28,567 nucleotides of DNA from JAAYYM01 sp964483155. GTDB lineage: Bacteria > Bacillota > Clostridia > Lachnospirales > Lachnospiraceae. Below, piece by piece: positions 17,362-25,228 of the stretch. The notes under the pieces are model-generated. The model saw only the letters and a list, made by a program, of their open reading frames with translations. It was not told where the DNA came from and did not search any database. Each line of letters starts with the position of its first letter. Within the stretch, counting starts at the first letter, position 1. The stretch is taken from positions 1 through 28,567 of the forward strand of contig CAZAAC010000033.1 in NCBI GenBank assembly GCA_964483155.1. Reading direction: 5' to 3'. The translations under genes and the position numbers were made by a program.

Positions 17362-18090
17362 TTATAATTGATAACCTCTTGGGGTTATCATTCGTTTATT
17401 GATGATTTTCGTTTGAGAATTGCCTATAAAAATGGTTGTAAACATATCAACTTTTGTTACTCTTAAATCCTCTAATGTCATGACGCAACATGATTCTCCA
17501 TCACGTCCTATATTACCTGCAATACCACAGACAGTCTCTGGTTCCTTGTATTTCAAAAGAATATCACAAGCTTTCTGTAAATAATCAAAGCGTTTTTTAC
17601 TGGATGGATTGTATAAACAAACCACAAAATCCTCTTTCGCTGCACATTCTAATCTACTTTCAATCTTTTCCCATGGAGTCAGTAGGTCACTAAGACTTAT
17701 TACAACAAAATCATGCATAATTGGTGCGCCAAGAATTGCTCCTCCAGCAAGTGCCGCAGTAACTCCTGCTATAATTTCAATACTCGTTTCTGGGTACCGT
17801 TCTCCAAGTTCCAGCATAAGTCCCGACATTCCGTAGACACCTGCATCTCCGCTACAAATCATAGAAACTGTTTTCCCTTTATTAGCCTCTTCGAAAGCAA
17901 GTATGCATCGATCCACTTCCTTTTTCATTGGCGTCATTAAAAACTCCTTCTCTGAAAAATGGGTCTTGACCAAATCAACATATACCGTATAGCCAACGAT
18001 AACATCGCTGTTTTGAAGTGCCTTCACTGCTTTTATAGTCATTTGTTCATACTCGCCTGGGCCGATGCCCACAACATATATTTTATTCAA
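17362..18090 (-). CDS. cbiH: Cobalt-precorrin-3 (C17)-methyltransferase (CbiH)
   Basis: CbiH methylates C17 and drives ring contraction in the anaerobic pathway. It belongs to the SAM-dependent tetrapyrrole methylase family: VVGIGPGEYEQMT at the N terminus, CSGDAGVYGMSG, AGVTAALAGGAILGAPI and VCLYNPSSKKR. The frame is open upstream to 18123 within cbiG. I place the start at the TTG at 18090, which overlaps the cbiG stop as TTGA and has GGAG 9 nt upstream; family members also begin about there. The product is 242 residues, the normal length. It has no C-terminal ferredoxin-like extension of the kind seen in some CbiH proteins. Confidence 0.95.
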   Translation of the reverse strand: MNKIYVVGIGPGEYEQMTIKAVKALQNSDVIVGYTVYVDLVKTHFSEKEFLMTPMKKEVDRCILAFEEANKGKTVSMICSGDAGVYGMSGLMLELGERYPETSIEIIAGVTAALAGGAILGAPIMHDFVVISLSDLLTPWEKIESRLECAAKEDFVVCLYNPSSKKRFDYLQKACDILLKYKEPETVCGIAGNIGRDGESCCVMTLEDLRVTKVDMFTTIFIGNSQTKIINKRMITPRGYQL

Positions 18091-19124
18091 AATATTACAC
18101 TCCAGTCTTGTTTTGCTATGCAAACAGTTACTCCGTTTTTTGCATATTTTTTCTGTACTATGATTCCATTTCCACTACTTAGCATTGCCGCTCTTTCACA
18201 CACATTTCCAACACCTGCCACAGACTTAACATAATCCGATTCACTATAGACTCCCTGTACCTTTTCCATTATTTCTGCTGGATAAGTAATCAATTTCAGA
18301 TTTACTCTGTCGCAAAACTCTAATAGTCCCGCTTCCTCTTTTTTTAAATCGATCGATGCTACATTTGAAATGGAATGAAGAGAAATCTGATTCAGCTCCA
18401 ATACTTCTAAAACGACATTTTCAATTTCATCTGCTGTTTTCCCTTTTCTACAACCAATTCCCAAAGTGATAATTTTAGGAATAAGAAGTAACGTATTTTC
18501 AAATAGTTCTTTCTTTTCGTTTAAAGAAATACAAATTCCATAGTTACAGTCCTTCTGATCCGTTATGTTATCCGGAAGGGAACCACTTACCGGAAATTCA
18601 CTGGCAAAACTAACTTGGTTTCCATTCAATATTGTTGCCGATATTGCTTTTGCATAATCCATTCTTGAAATGTATAAATTATTTTTCTTAGCGAATAAAT
18701 CAACTGCAAACATTTGATTTATATCCGTCGCTGTTGTTATCACTGGAATAGCACCTAAATGATTCGCTATTTTATATGCCAACTCATTTGCACCCCCAAT
18801 GTGACCTGAAAGAAGGGGTATCACAAACTTTCCTTTTTCATCAATTACAAGAACTGCCGGATCCGTACGTTTATCTTTGATAAATGGAGCAATTGCTCTC
18901 ACTGCTATACCTACAGCGCCAACAAAAATAATTCCATCTGCTTTTTCAAACTGCTCGTTTGTCCACGCTTCCAAAGGTATCTTGATAGATTCCGCTTCTA
19001 GTCCTTTTGCATACTCGCCCATAGTAAATGCGCTTGCATCATAATCCTGGTCGCTAAGAAATGCTAAAAGAATACGCCCCAGGTTTGCACCATTTTGTGT
19101 GAAGCTGATCAAACTGATATTCAT
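18087..19124 (-). CDS. cbiG: Cobalt-precorrin-5A hydrolase (CbiG)
   Basis: CbiG opens the delta-lactone of cobalt-precorrin-5A and releases the two-carbon fragment as acetaldehyde. The 345-residue protein has the N-terminal domain ISLISFTQNG, the central GIIFVGAVGIAVRAIAPFI and PLLSGHIGGANELA, and the C-terminal CbiG domain LGIGCRKGKTADEIE with SIDLKKEEAGLLEF. Two starts are possible: ATG at 19124 and GTG at 19130, with GGGAGG 10 and 4 nt before them. I chose the ATG because family proteins begin with MxIS. It overlaps cbiH by 4 bp. Confidence 0.95.
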   Translation of the reverse strand: MNISLISFTQNGANLGRILLAFLSDQDYDASAFTMGEYAKGLEAESIKIPLEAWTNEQFEKADGIIFVGAVGIAVRAIAPFIKDKRTDPAVLVIDEKGKFVIPLLSGHIGGANELAYKIANHLGAIPVITTATDINQMFAVDLFAKKNNLYISRMDYAKAISATILNGNQVSFASEFPVSGSLPDNITDQKDCNYGICISLNEKKELFENTLLLIPKIITLGIGCRKGKTADEIENVVLEVLELNQISLHSISNVASIDLKKEEAGLLEFCDRVNLKLITYPAEIMEKVQGVYSESDYVKSVAGVGNVCERAAMLSSGNGIIVQKKYAKNGVTVCIAKQDWSVIF

Positions 19125-19159
19125 ACCCACTGCGCCTCCCTTTTAAGTGTATTAACATG

Positions 19160-19918
19160 TTATTTACTTGCTGTCCTGAATTCGGTGGAAAATGAGGGAT
19201 TGTAGAGTTCCGAACGACTATATTTACTATGGGATACGACATCTCCCACAATAATCAAAGCTGTTTTCATCATCTTATTCTCCTCTGCTGTTTGCGCAAG
19301 CGTATCAATCGTGCAAATATATTTCTTTTCCTCTTTCCATGTTGCTTTGTACACAATTGCAGCCGGCGTATTTTTATCATATCCACCCAGGATAAGCTGC
19401 TCCGATAACTGTTTTAGCATTCCCGTGCTAAGGAAAATCACCATGGTTGCTTGATGGACTGCAAAAGAAGCTATCGTTTCTTTCTCCGGAACTGACGTTC
19501 TTCCTGCCATCCTGGTAATAATTACACTTTGGGATACATCTGGTAATGTATATTCCAGATTCAAAGCAGAAGCTGCACCACAAAATGAACTAACCCCGGG
19601 GCATACTTCATAAGCAATGTTTTTTTCGTCCAGCAGATCCATCTGTTCTCGGATTGCACCATACAAACATGGATCTCCCGTATGAAGTCTGACTATTGTT
19701 TCTCTTTTTTCTTCTCCCTTAAGGATAACCTCTATTACTTCTTCCAAAGTCATGGTTGCACTATTAAAGACTTTGCAATCTGATTTCCTTACCTCAAGGA
19801 GTTCTGGATTCACCAGTGAGCCTGCGTATATGATTATATCTGCTTTCTCTAAGAGCTTTTGCCCACGAACCGTAATTAAATCAACTGCCCCTGAGCCAGC
19901 ACCGACAAAATGTACCAT
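19160..19918 (-). CDS. cbiF: Cobalt-precorrin-4 (C11)-methyltransferase (CbiF)
   Basis: CbiF methylates C11 of cobalt-precorrin-4 with SAM. The 252-residue protein has the tetrapyrrole methylase blocks VHFVGAGSGAVDLITVRG, YAGSLVNPELL, VRLHTGDPCLYGAI, CPGVSSFCGAA and ITRMAGRTSVPE, the last being a CbiF hallmark. AAGGAGG lies 5 nt before the ATG, which immediately follows the cbiL stop. Nothing looks damaged. Confidence 0.97.
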   Translation of the reverse strand: MVHFVGAGSGAVDLITVRGQKLLEKADIIIYAGSLVNPELLEVRKSDCKVFNSATMTLEEVIEVILKGEEKRETIVRLHTGDPCLYGAIREQMDLLDEKNIAYEVCPGVSSFCGAASALNLEYTLPDVSQSVIITRMAGRTSVPEKETIASFAVHQATMVIFLSTGMLKQLSEQLILGGYDKNTPAAIVYKATWKEEKKYICTIDTLAQTAEENKMMKTALIIVGDVVSHSKYSRSELYNPSFSTEFRTASK

Positions 19919-20602
19919 CTAATCCTCCTTCACTATGATTAAGGAATAATAACCTGCGTTTTCCTTTATTTCATCCAGACTACGGTATATCTTTTCATTT
20001 TTCATTCCACAATTTTCAACCATTGATACCTTACAGTCCTTTGTCTTTAGATATTCTATGACTGCACTTATTTTTTTTCCTGATTTCATCAACACTTTGG
20101 TACCTGAAAGAGCTATCATATCTTCGATATCATATGAGGAAGGAATCACATGTAACTGCTCGTTTTTTTCTACAAGTCCCATATTTAGTTTGGCAGCTAC
20201 CGCACAGAAGGATGGAATTCCACTTATTATTTCTGCTTCATATCCACATTTAACAATTCGCTTATGTAAATAAATATAGGTAGAATAAATTGTAGGGTCT
20301 CCCAACGTTAGAAATGCTACCGTTTTTCCCATTTCTAAAAAACGGATGATTTCTTCTGCTCCTTTTCTATGACTATCCTCAAGACATGCTTCCTCTTTCG
20401 TCATAGGCATATGAATCAAAATGATTTCCTTTGTATCTATTTCATTAATAGCCTCTTTTGCAATCTGATAGGCTTCACAGTCTTCTTTTTGCTCACCAGG
20501 TACTGCCAGTACATCTGCTTCTTTCATAATCCGTATTGCCTTAATCGTTATCAGCTCCGGATCTCCCGGTCCTACACCTACTCCGTATAGTTTTCCAAAC
20601 AT
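19919..20602 (-). CDS. cbiL: Cobalt-factor II/precorrin-2 (C20)-methyltransferase (CbiL)
   Basis: CbiL methylates C20 of cobalt-factor II (cobalt-sirohydrochlorin), committing it to B12. The 227-residue protein begins LYGVGVGPGDPELIT and has LAVPGEQ, FLTLGDPTIYSTYIY and ISGIPSFCAVAA, the usual C20-methylase blocks. The SAM-family fold is complete and the length is normal. The gene overlaps the end of cbiD by 25 bp, with AAGGAG 8 nt before the ATG. Confidence 0.97.
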   Translation of the reverse strand: MFGKLYGVGVGPGDPELITIKAIRIMKEADVLAVPGEQKEDCEAYQIAKEAINEIDTKEIILIHMPMTKEEACLEDSHRKGAEEIIRFLEMGKTVAFLTLGDPTIYSTYIYLHKRIVKCGYEAEIISGIPSFCAVAAKLNMGLVEKNEQLHVIPSSYDIEDMIALSGTKVLMKSGKKISAVIEYLKTKDCKVSMVENCGMKNEKIYRSLDEIKENAGYYSLIIVKED

Positions 20603-21735
20603 CGAAGTAACTCCTTTGCATTTTCTGTTTGTCCTAATACTCCATACTGGTTAGAAAAGATAATAGCTCCAATCTCTATTGCTTCATAAGCCCTTCGCTT
20701 CAGATGGTATTGTATCTTTTCCATGACATGCTCCATTGTTTTTTCCATGACTTTGGATTCTTCCAATATTGCGATTGCCTCGTCCATTGTTACACACTTT
20801 AATACTTCTTCTAATGTATGGATGGGTGCTCCTGCCAAAACAGCATTAGCGGTCAGAATTTCCATTCTTGCATCTGCATATTTTGAATGAGTGTTCATAA
20901 TACCGCCAGCCACTTTTATAAATTTACCAATATGACTGATAAATAATACTCCTTTTACTCCCAACTCTATTGCTATATCAATCGCTTCCCCCACGTAATT
21001 GCTATACTTAACAGAATGAATATTGGAAACCGACATGTTTACTCTTGCAAAATCCACACCGTAATTTCCAGGCGATAGCAACAAATATTCCGAACCGTTT
21101 GCAACCACCATTTTCATGTCTACCCTTATACTTTCGATAATTGCCGCTTCGCTCATAGGTTCTACAATACCACTGGTCCCAAGAACAGATATGCCACCAA
21201 TAATCCCCAAATTGGGATTAAAAGTTCGTTTTGCAATTTCTACTCCTTCTGGAATGGTAATCTCTACATTAATTCCGCTGGCATAGTCATTTTCATCGCA
21301 TACTTCCATTACTGCATCCATTATCATTTGTCTTGGTACTTTATTGATTGCTGCATTCCCTTTTGGTTGTTCTAATCCTTTTTTTGTTACCCTGCCTACG
21401 CCCAGCCCACCATCGATGTAGATGATACCTTTATCATTTTTTGTAACCTTTGCATAAACCATGATGCCATTGGTTACATCCGGATCATCCCCGCTGTCCT
21501 TTTGAACAGCACAAATAACAAAATCTTTTTCCATAGTTATATTTATAATTCTTAAGTGTAATCGAAATCCTTTAGGTGTCATCAGATCTACAAAATGAAC
21601 TGGCATTTTACAAATCATCATTAATGTAGCAGCCTTTGCTGCAGCGGCAGCACAGGAACCGGTAGTATATCCATATCTTAATTTCTTATTATCTTTTAAT
21701 AGATATAAATCTTCCAATCCATTCGTATAACCCAA
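20578..21735 (-). CDS. cbiD: Cobalt-precorrin-5B (C1)-methyltransferase (CbiD)
   Basis: CbiD methylates C1 in the anaerobic route. The protein of about 385 residues carries the signature YGYTTGSCAAAAAKAA near residues 22-37, DGGLGVGRVTKKGL, INKVPRQMI, PEGVEIAKRTFNPNLGI and GGISVLGTSGIVEPMSEAA. The frame starts at a TTG (21735), with a GGGGG run about 10 nt before it. No in-frame ATG exists near the family start, so a rare start codon is needed. The 66 bp upstream hold a small dyad at 21763-21777. Confidence 0.95.
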   Translation of the reverse strand: MGYTNGLEDLYLLKDNKKLRYGYTTGSCAAAAAKAATLMMICKMPVHFVDLMTPKGFRLHLRIINITMEKDFVICAVQKDSGDDPDVTNGIMVYAKVTKNDKGIIYIDGGLGVGRVTKKGLEQPKGNAAINKVPRQMIMDAVMEVCDENDYASGINVEITIPEGVEIAKRTFNPNLGIIGGISVLGTSGIVEPMSEAAIIESIRVDMKMVVANGSEYLLLSPGNYGVDFARVNMSVSNIHSVKYSNYVGEAIDIAIELGVKGVLFISHIGKFIKVAGGIMNTHSKYADARMEILTANAVLAGAPIHTLEEVLKCVTMDEAIAILEESKVMEKTMEHVMEKIQYHLKRRAYEAIEIGAIIFSNQYGVLGQTENAKELLRCLENYTE

Positions 21736-21762
21736 ATGAAGCTAACCCCCTTTTCATAAAAT

Positions 21763-21777
21763 CATAATTTGATTATG
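21763..21777. repeat. 6-bp dyad between the lipoprotein gene and cbiD
   Basis: CATAAT and ATTATG are separated by 3 bp in the 66-bp gap before cbiD. It could form a weak RNA hairpin near the cbiD leader or mark a processing site. It is AT-rich and could be chance. Confidence 0.2.
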
Positions 21778-21801
21778 GACACTCTTTTCATTTTTCTAAC
21801 A

Positions 21802-22695
21802 TTATTTAATGGTATCCAAAGCAAAATATAAAGTGTATTCAATCTCATGAGGTTCGCTCATAGCCGTAGTATCTGCTATGGCAGTTAGTGCTGTATCAAA
21901 TTCATTTAATGGTATTTCAAACACAGAATTACCCTCTGTATTTACCGGATAGTAGGTCTTTCCATCTACAATCATATAGTCATAATAGGGACTGCTCCAA
22001 ACTAACGTTACAGTGCATTCACCATTTTCCACTATAATCTTTGTTGGAGAATCCACACTTGTTTTTCCAGAGCCACCAGTCAATGAAACATCTATTTGAT
22101 AGCTACCATCCGGCACTTCCATCTTTTCAGAGGCTTTCTTTTCCCCCTTCTTGTTATATGGTTCTGGATTTGAAACAGAAACCTTGTGATCATACCAGAC
22201 TTCTTTTGTTCCGATCAGTGCTAGATCAAACTCTTCATCAAGATGTAATACCGGTACATCAAATGCATTTACTTCTTCCGTCAGTCCATCATCATATGTT
22301 ACTTCTTCAACAACTGGCTGTAGCCAACTATCTGTATTATTTTCTGTTTCAGAAGCTAACCCCAAATACAAATTTAAAATATTCTGTGATGTAAGAACAA
22401 TGTGTGCTGTCATCACTCCATCAGAAACAGTAAGTACTGCCTTTCCATCGCATGCTTCATTTACATGAAACATTGTGCTATCCGTATCAAAATCAACCAG
22501 ATATACTCCATCTTCCAGCAAATCAGCGGCAACACTTTCAGCACCTACTGCTTCTTCTTTAGATGTTACTTCCTCTGACTTCGTTTCTTGAGTAACAGGC
22601 ACCTTCGATAACTGACTGTTACTATTTTCACCAGCGCACGCAGTTAATATAGACAGTAATAGACCTATACTTATTATTGCAGCTATTTTTTTCAT
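21802..22695 (-). CDS. Lipoprotein with two NEAT-like repeats, possible tetrapyrrole or metal binder
   Basis: The N terminus is a lipoprotein signal with LTAC and the lipidated cysteine at residue 20, followed by a linker rich in Glu, Ser and Thr. Two beta-rich repeats follow. The first begins LEDGVYLVDFDTDSTMFH and the second VPDGSYQIDVSLTGGSGKTS. Both have the DGxYxVD opening and the later strand pattern of NEAT (iron transport-associated) domains, and the second ends in EPHEIEYTLYFAL. NEAT domains bind haem at Gram-positive surfaces; a role here in corrinoid, haem or cobalt capture is inference. ATG at 22695 is preferred over GTG at 22701 because GAGGAG is 5 nt from the former and abuts the latter. 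Confidence 0.7.
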   Translation of the reverse strand: MKKIAAIISIGLLLSILTACAGENSNSQLSKVPVTQETKSEEVTSKEEAVGAESVAADLLEDGVYLVDFDTDSTMFHVNEACDGKAVLTVSDGVMTAHIVLTSQNILNLYLGLASETENNTDSWLQPVVEEVTYDDGLTEEVNAFDVPVLHLDEEFDLALIGTKEVWYDHKVSVSNPEPYNKKGEKKASEKMEVPDGSYQIDVSLTGGSGKTSVDSPTKIIVENGECTVTLVWSSPYYDYMIVDGKTYYPVNTEGNSVFEIPLNEFDTALTAIADTTAMSEPHEIEYTLYFALDTIK

Positions 22696-22697
22696 AT

Positions 22698-23898
22698 TCA
22701 CTCCTCAATTGCTTCTGCTGTATGTTTTATGTATTGTTGCTGAATTGCTTCAATTCTTCCAAGACCACTAATTTGTGTCTCAATCGATGTAAAATATCCA
22801 GAGGCTTCAAACATGCTCTTCCATGAATCTTCATCATCTCCAGCCATATCATTGTTGGCATGATCCCCTGCAACAACCATAAGTGGACGAAGGATAACCT
22901 TTTTATATCCAGCTGCATAAACCGTTTCCATTATTTTTTCACATGCTGTTTCTTCTGGTTCTCCCTCTACTGTACCAACCCATACATTGTCATATCCTAG
23001 ATTATTCATTTGTGCCTGCATCTGTAAATAAGATACCTTTGCTGAATGAGAAGTGCCATGTCCCATTAATACAAAAGCAATCCCATCAGCATTGGCTTCC
23101 TCAATCGAAGAATATCCGGCATCCGAAGCAGCAGCCTCTGTAATTGCAGTTGCAACAGAAGCCTTATCTTCATTAATATTAGACGCATCTGAACCTACTT
23201 CTCCAAGGAGTGGTTCCGCAATTTTTACAGACTCAAAATTATCAGCATACTCACTAACCATCTGGGTCATTTCATCATATTCAGCTCCATGCATCAAATG
23301 CGTCGGCTGAATGATAAGTTTTTTTACATCATTCGCAACAGCACGTTCCAGTGCCTGTTCCATATTATCAATAACTTCCCCATCTCTTGCCTGGATATGA
23401 TTGATAATAATCTGTGCTGTGAAAGCTCTTCTAACTGCCCACTCAGGATATGCTTCCTGCAAGGCCTTCTCAACACCACCTATATCCTCTGCTCGGCTTT
23501 CATTAAAAGATGTCCCAAAACTTACTACCATTATCTCATTATCTCCAATATCATCTGCGTTCAAAGGGGCATCTAATGAAGCATCTCCTGTATCTCTTCC
23601 AAAGTAATCAGGATCTGCATTCTCACCTTTGACAAGTTCCTTTTCCTCATCGCTAAGTGCATCCCATGCGCGTTTTGCGGCCGCGCAATCATCATCTGTT
23701 GTTTTCCGTTCGTTCCTGAACATAAATGGCGTCAATAAGTGCAGCTACCTCATTAGCAGCCTCCTGATCTGTCTTTTCTGTTTTAGTCGTTTCTGTTTCC
23801 TGTGATATTTCTGTTTCCTGTGTAGTCGCTCCACAACCACCCAATAGACTAGCCCCAAGTACTACACAAAATAGCAATGTAATAATTCTCTCTTTCAT
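22698..23898 (-). CDS. cbiK: Lipoprotein-type sirohydrochlorin cobaltochelatase (CbiK), interrupted by a +1 frameshift
   Basis: CbiK inserts Co2+ into sirohydrochlorin. The gene is in two frames: 23692-23898 encodes 68 residues with a lipoprotein signal (cysteine 22 in SLLGGCG), and 22698 to about 23705 encodes the chelatase. Joining them at the AAAA run at 23702-23705 gives about 399 residues. The chelatase part has VVSFGTSFNESR, the histidine of QPTHLMHG, a glutamate in VGTVEGEPEE and the histidine of VVAGDHANND, which match the metal-binding His, Glu and His of CbiK. The break falls in a region linking signal and enzyme, so the downstream part could only be made alone from an internal start without the signal. 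It may be a true mutation, a sequencing error or slippage. AGGAGG precedes the first ATG. Confidence 0.85.
23702..23705 (-). other. Frameshift site in cbiK (AAAA run)
   Basis: On the minus strand, GAAAACAACAG switches the gene from the signal-peptide frame to the chelatase frame. Removing one A gives Glu-Thr-Thr-Asp-Asp-Asp in a continuous frame. With the extra A, the first frame stops at TGA (23692-23694). Confidence 0.8.
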
Positions 23899-23930
23899 CT
23901 CTAACCTCCTGCTTTTAAATTTAGGGCAAT

Positions 23931-23963
23931 AAAAAAAGCCCCTTACTACTCAGAGCAATGGCT
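23931..23963 (-). terminator. Riboswitch-linked intrinsic terminator
   Basis: On the minus strand AGCC-TTGCT pairs with AGTAA-GGCT around a short loop and is followed by seven T. It lies between the cobalamin aptamer and the cbiK ribosome site, 33 bp before the start codon. This is the expected place of an expression platform that stops transcription when B12 is bound. Confidence 0.8.
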
Positions 23964-23971
23964 ACCAAAAC

Positions 23972-23993
23972 AAAAGAGATTTCTCCCTTTTCC
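23972..23993 (-). promoter_or_regulatory. Second hairpin in the riboswitch expression platform
   Basis: AAAAGGGAGA and TCTCTTTT pair almost perfectly and are followed by a TTTTGTTTT-like run. It may act as an anti-terminator partner, or as a weak extra terminator. I cannot fold the alternatives here. Confidence 0.4.
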
Positions 23994-24025
23994 GGTACGA
24001 CCAATTCCTCGTGATCTAATGTACT

Positions 24026-24211
24026 ACGCTAAAAGGCAGGTTTCCTGGCTTAAGTATCCTCGCATATCAAAAGTCTTCCCAGCTTGCGCCAGTGACATAT
24101 TATAATGATATACTCCTCTATTACAGTGACGAGATCGTACAGGAATCACACCTGTTTCCCTTTTACCCTTTGGCCCTGCCGATAAACTGCAGTCAAAGGC
24201 TCCTTTTACGT
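24026..24211 (-). promoter_or_regulatory. Cobalamin riboswitch aptamer
   Basis: The minus strand has the main conserved parts of a B12 riboswitch in order: GGGAAACAGGTGTGATTCCTG, TCACTGTAATAGAGG, the GTCACTGGC segment, GGGAAGAC and the B12 box GCCAGGAAACCTGCC (24035-24049). The ends close as P1: ACGTAAAAGG at 24202-24211 pairs with CCTTTTAGCGT at 24026-24036. It should bind adenosyl- or another cobalamin and lower expression of the operon downstream, through the terminator at 23931-23963. Confidence 0.95.
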
Positions 24212-24245
24212 TGTATTAAATTGTTGACTATGCATAATTTAAGTT

Positions 24246-24274
24246 ATTCTAACATATGCGAATTATAATATCAA
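24246..24274 (-). promoter_or_regulatory. Sigma-A promoter of the cobalamin operon
   Basis: The minus strand has TTGATA (24269-24274), a 17-bp spacer and TAGAAT (24246-24251), with TG one base before the -10. Transcription should begin near 24239, about 28 bp before the aptamer. No other promoter of this quality is seen before cbiK. Confidence 0.7.
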
Positions 24275-24298
24275 TGATAATATCCTTTAGATTTACCT

Positions 24299-24922
24299 TT
24301 AGATTTTATCAGCTTTCTTTTTTTCTAGGCATTTCAATAAACATAGAATACCAATTATGAGTAATGCACTTCCTTTGTAGTATACATTTCTTTCCATTTC
24401 CGGATCTACTATTTGTATCACATATTTTTTAGAAACTATTTTATCTATTTCATCACGATTATTTATCCCTGTGCAACTCATTATTTCATCATAATATAAT
24501 TCACCTTTCAGTTTTTTAAATTTTCCGAAAATATGAATTTCAGAAACATTACCCGCTATCAGTTCTTTAAATTCTTCTGTATACTCTTTTGGAACATTAA
24601 GTGTAACATAATACATATTTTCAATATCTTCTAAAAAAATGTATTGTTGTGCATTTGTATATACGTAATTTCCAGTTATTGGAGAATATACTTTTTTTCC
24701 ATTCATCTCAGTATAAAACCTTCCGAGTAATTGCTCTCTCGATATATCGCAGTCTATATATCTCCCTAGATGTATATCTTTTTCCTGATAGATGCTCATA
24801 ACTTTGGTACTATTATATGAATTTAGTATTCCCTGAACTATAAATATAAATCCAATTATACTGAATATAATACCAACATAAGTAATTTTTGAAATCCAAA
24901 ATACATATTTATTTTCAAACAC
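24299..24922 (-). CDS. Small membrane protein of unknown function
   Basis: This protein of about 207 residues is not recognised. It has a hydrophobic helix near residues 12-35, a soluble mid-part with many Tyr, Lys and Glu residues that includes a YSPITGNYVYTN segment, and a second helix near the C terminus followed by a lysine-rich tail. That topology places the middle domain on one face of the membrane. The start is a GTG at 24922 with AGGGAGG 6 nt upstream; a TTG at 24940 lies within that ribosome site. It ends just before the promoter of the cobalamin operon and runs in the same direction. Confidence 0.6.
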   Translation of the reverse strand: MFENKYVFWISKITYVGIIFSIIGFIFIVQGILNSYNSTKVMSIYQEKDIHLGRYIDCDISREQLLGRFYTEMNGKKVYSPITGNYVYTNAQQYIFLEDIENMYYVTLNVPKEYTEEFKELIAGNVSEIHIFGKFKKLKGELYYDEIMSCTGINNRDEIDKIVSKKYVIQIVDPEMERNVYYKGSALLIIGILCLLKCLEKKKADKI

Positions 24923-25228
24923 CTTGTTCCTCCCTTGCAAATTGCAGCAACCACATATATATATGATTATTCATTATATACAACAATCGAGCTTTTTCAT
25001 ACTCCTCATTTTTTTTATTCGTTTGTTATTAATATCTTACTGAAAATTTACAGGGTTTCATACGCTTTCAGTGTAAGTGATGTTTTGATTTTACCGTTTC
25101 TTACATTCTATCGCCGCCATTGACAAACTATATTTTAGTGTTTTATATTTTAATGGAACTATATAACTGTTTGATTGTGCAATAAAAATAAAAGTACATT
25201 ATATCTTGTATGGATGGAGGAACTACAA
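24923..25228. other. Divergent intergenic region
   Basis: This 306-bp AT-rich gap separates the membrane protein gene (minus) from the acetyltransferase gene (plus). It holds the plus-strand promoter at 25120-25149. I see no RNA gene or repeat. Confidence 0.5.
25120..25149 (+). promoter_or_regulatory. Sigma-A promoter of the acetyltransferase gene
   Basis: A consensus TTGACA (25120-25125), an 18-bp spacer and TATATT (25144-25149) lie 80 bp before the acetyltransferase start codon. Confidence 0.65.

Noticed and set aside
23677..23684. NotI site GCGGCCGC in AT-rich cbiK, as a possible cloning or assembly join
   Set aside because: It reads in frame as Ala codons of the conserved chelatase region and the flanks continue the gene, so it needs no vector explanation.
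24284..24307. Tandem AATCTAAAGG repeat at the 3' end of the membrane protein gene
   Set aside because: Two short AT-rich copies at a stop codon can be chance; no structure or partner site supports a function.
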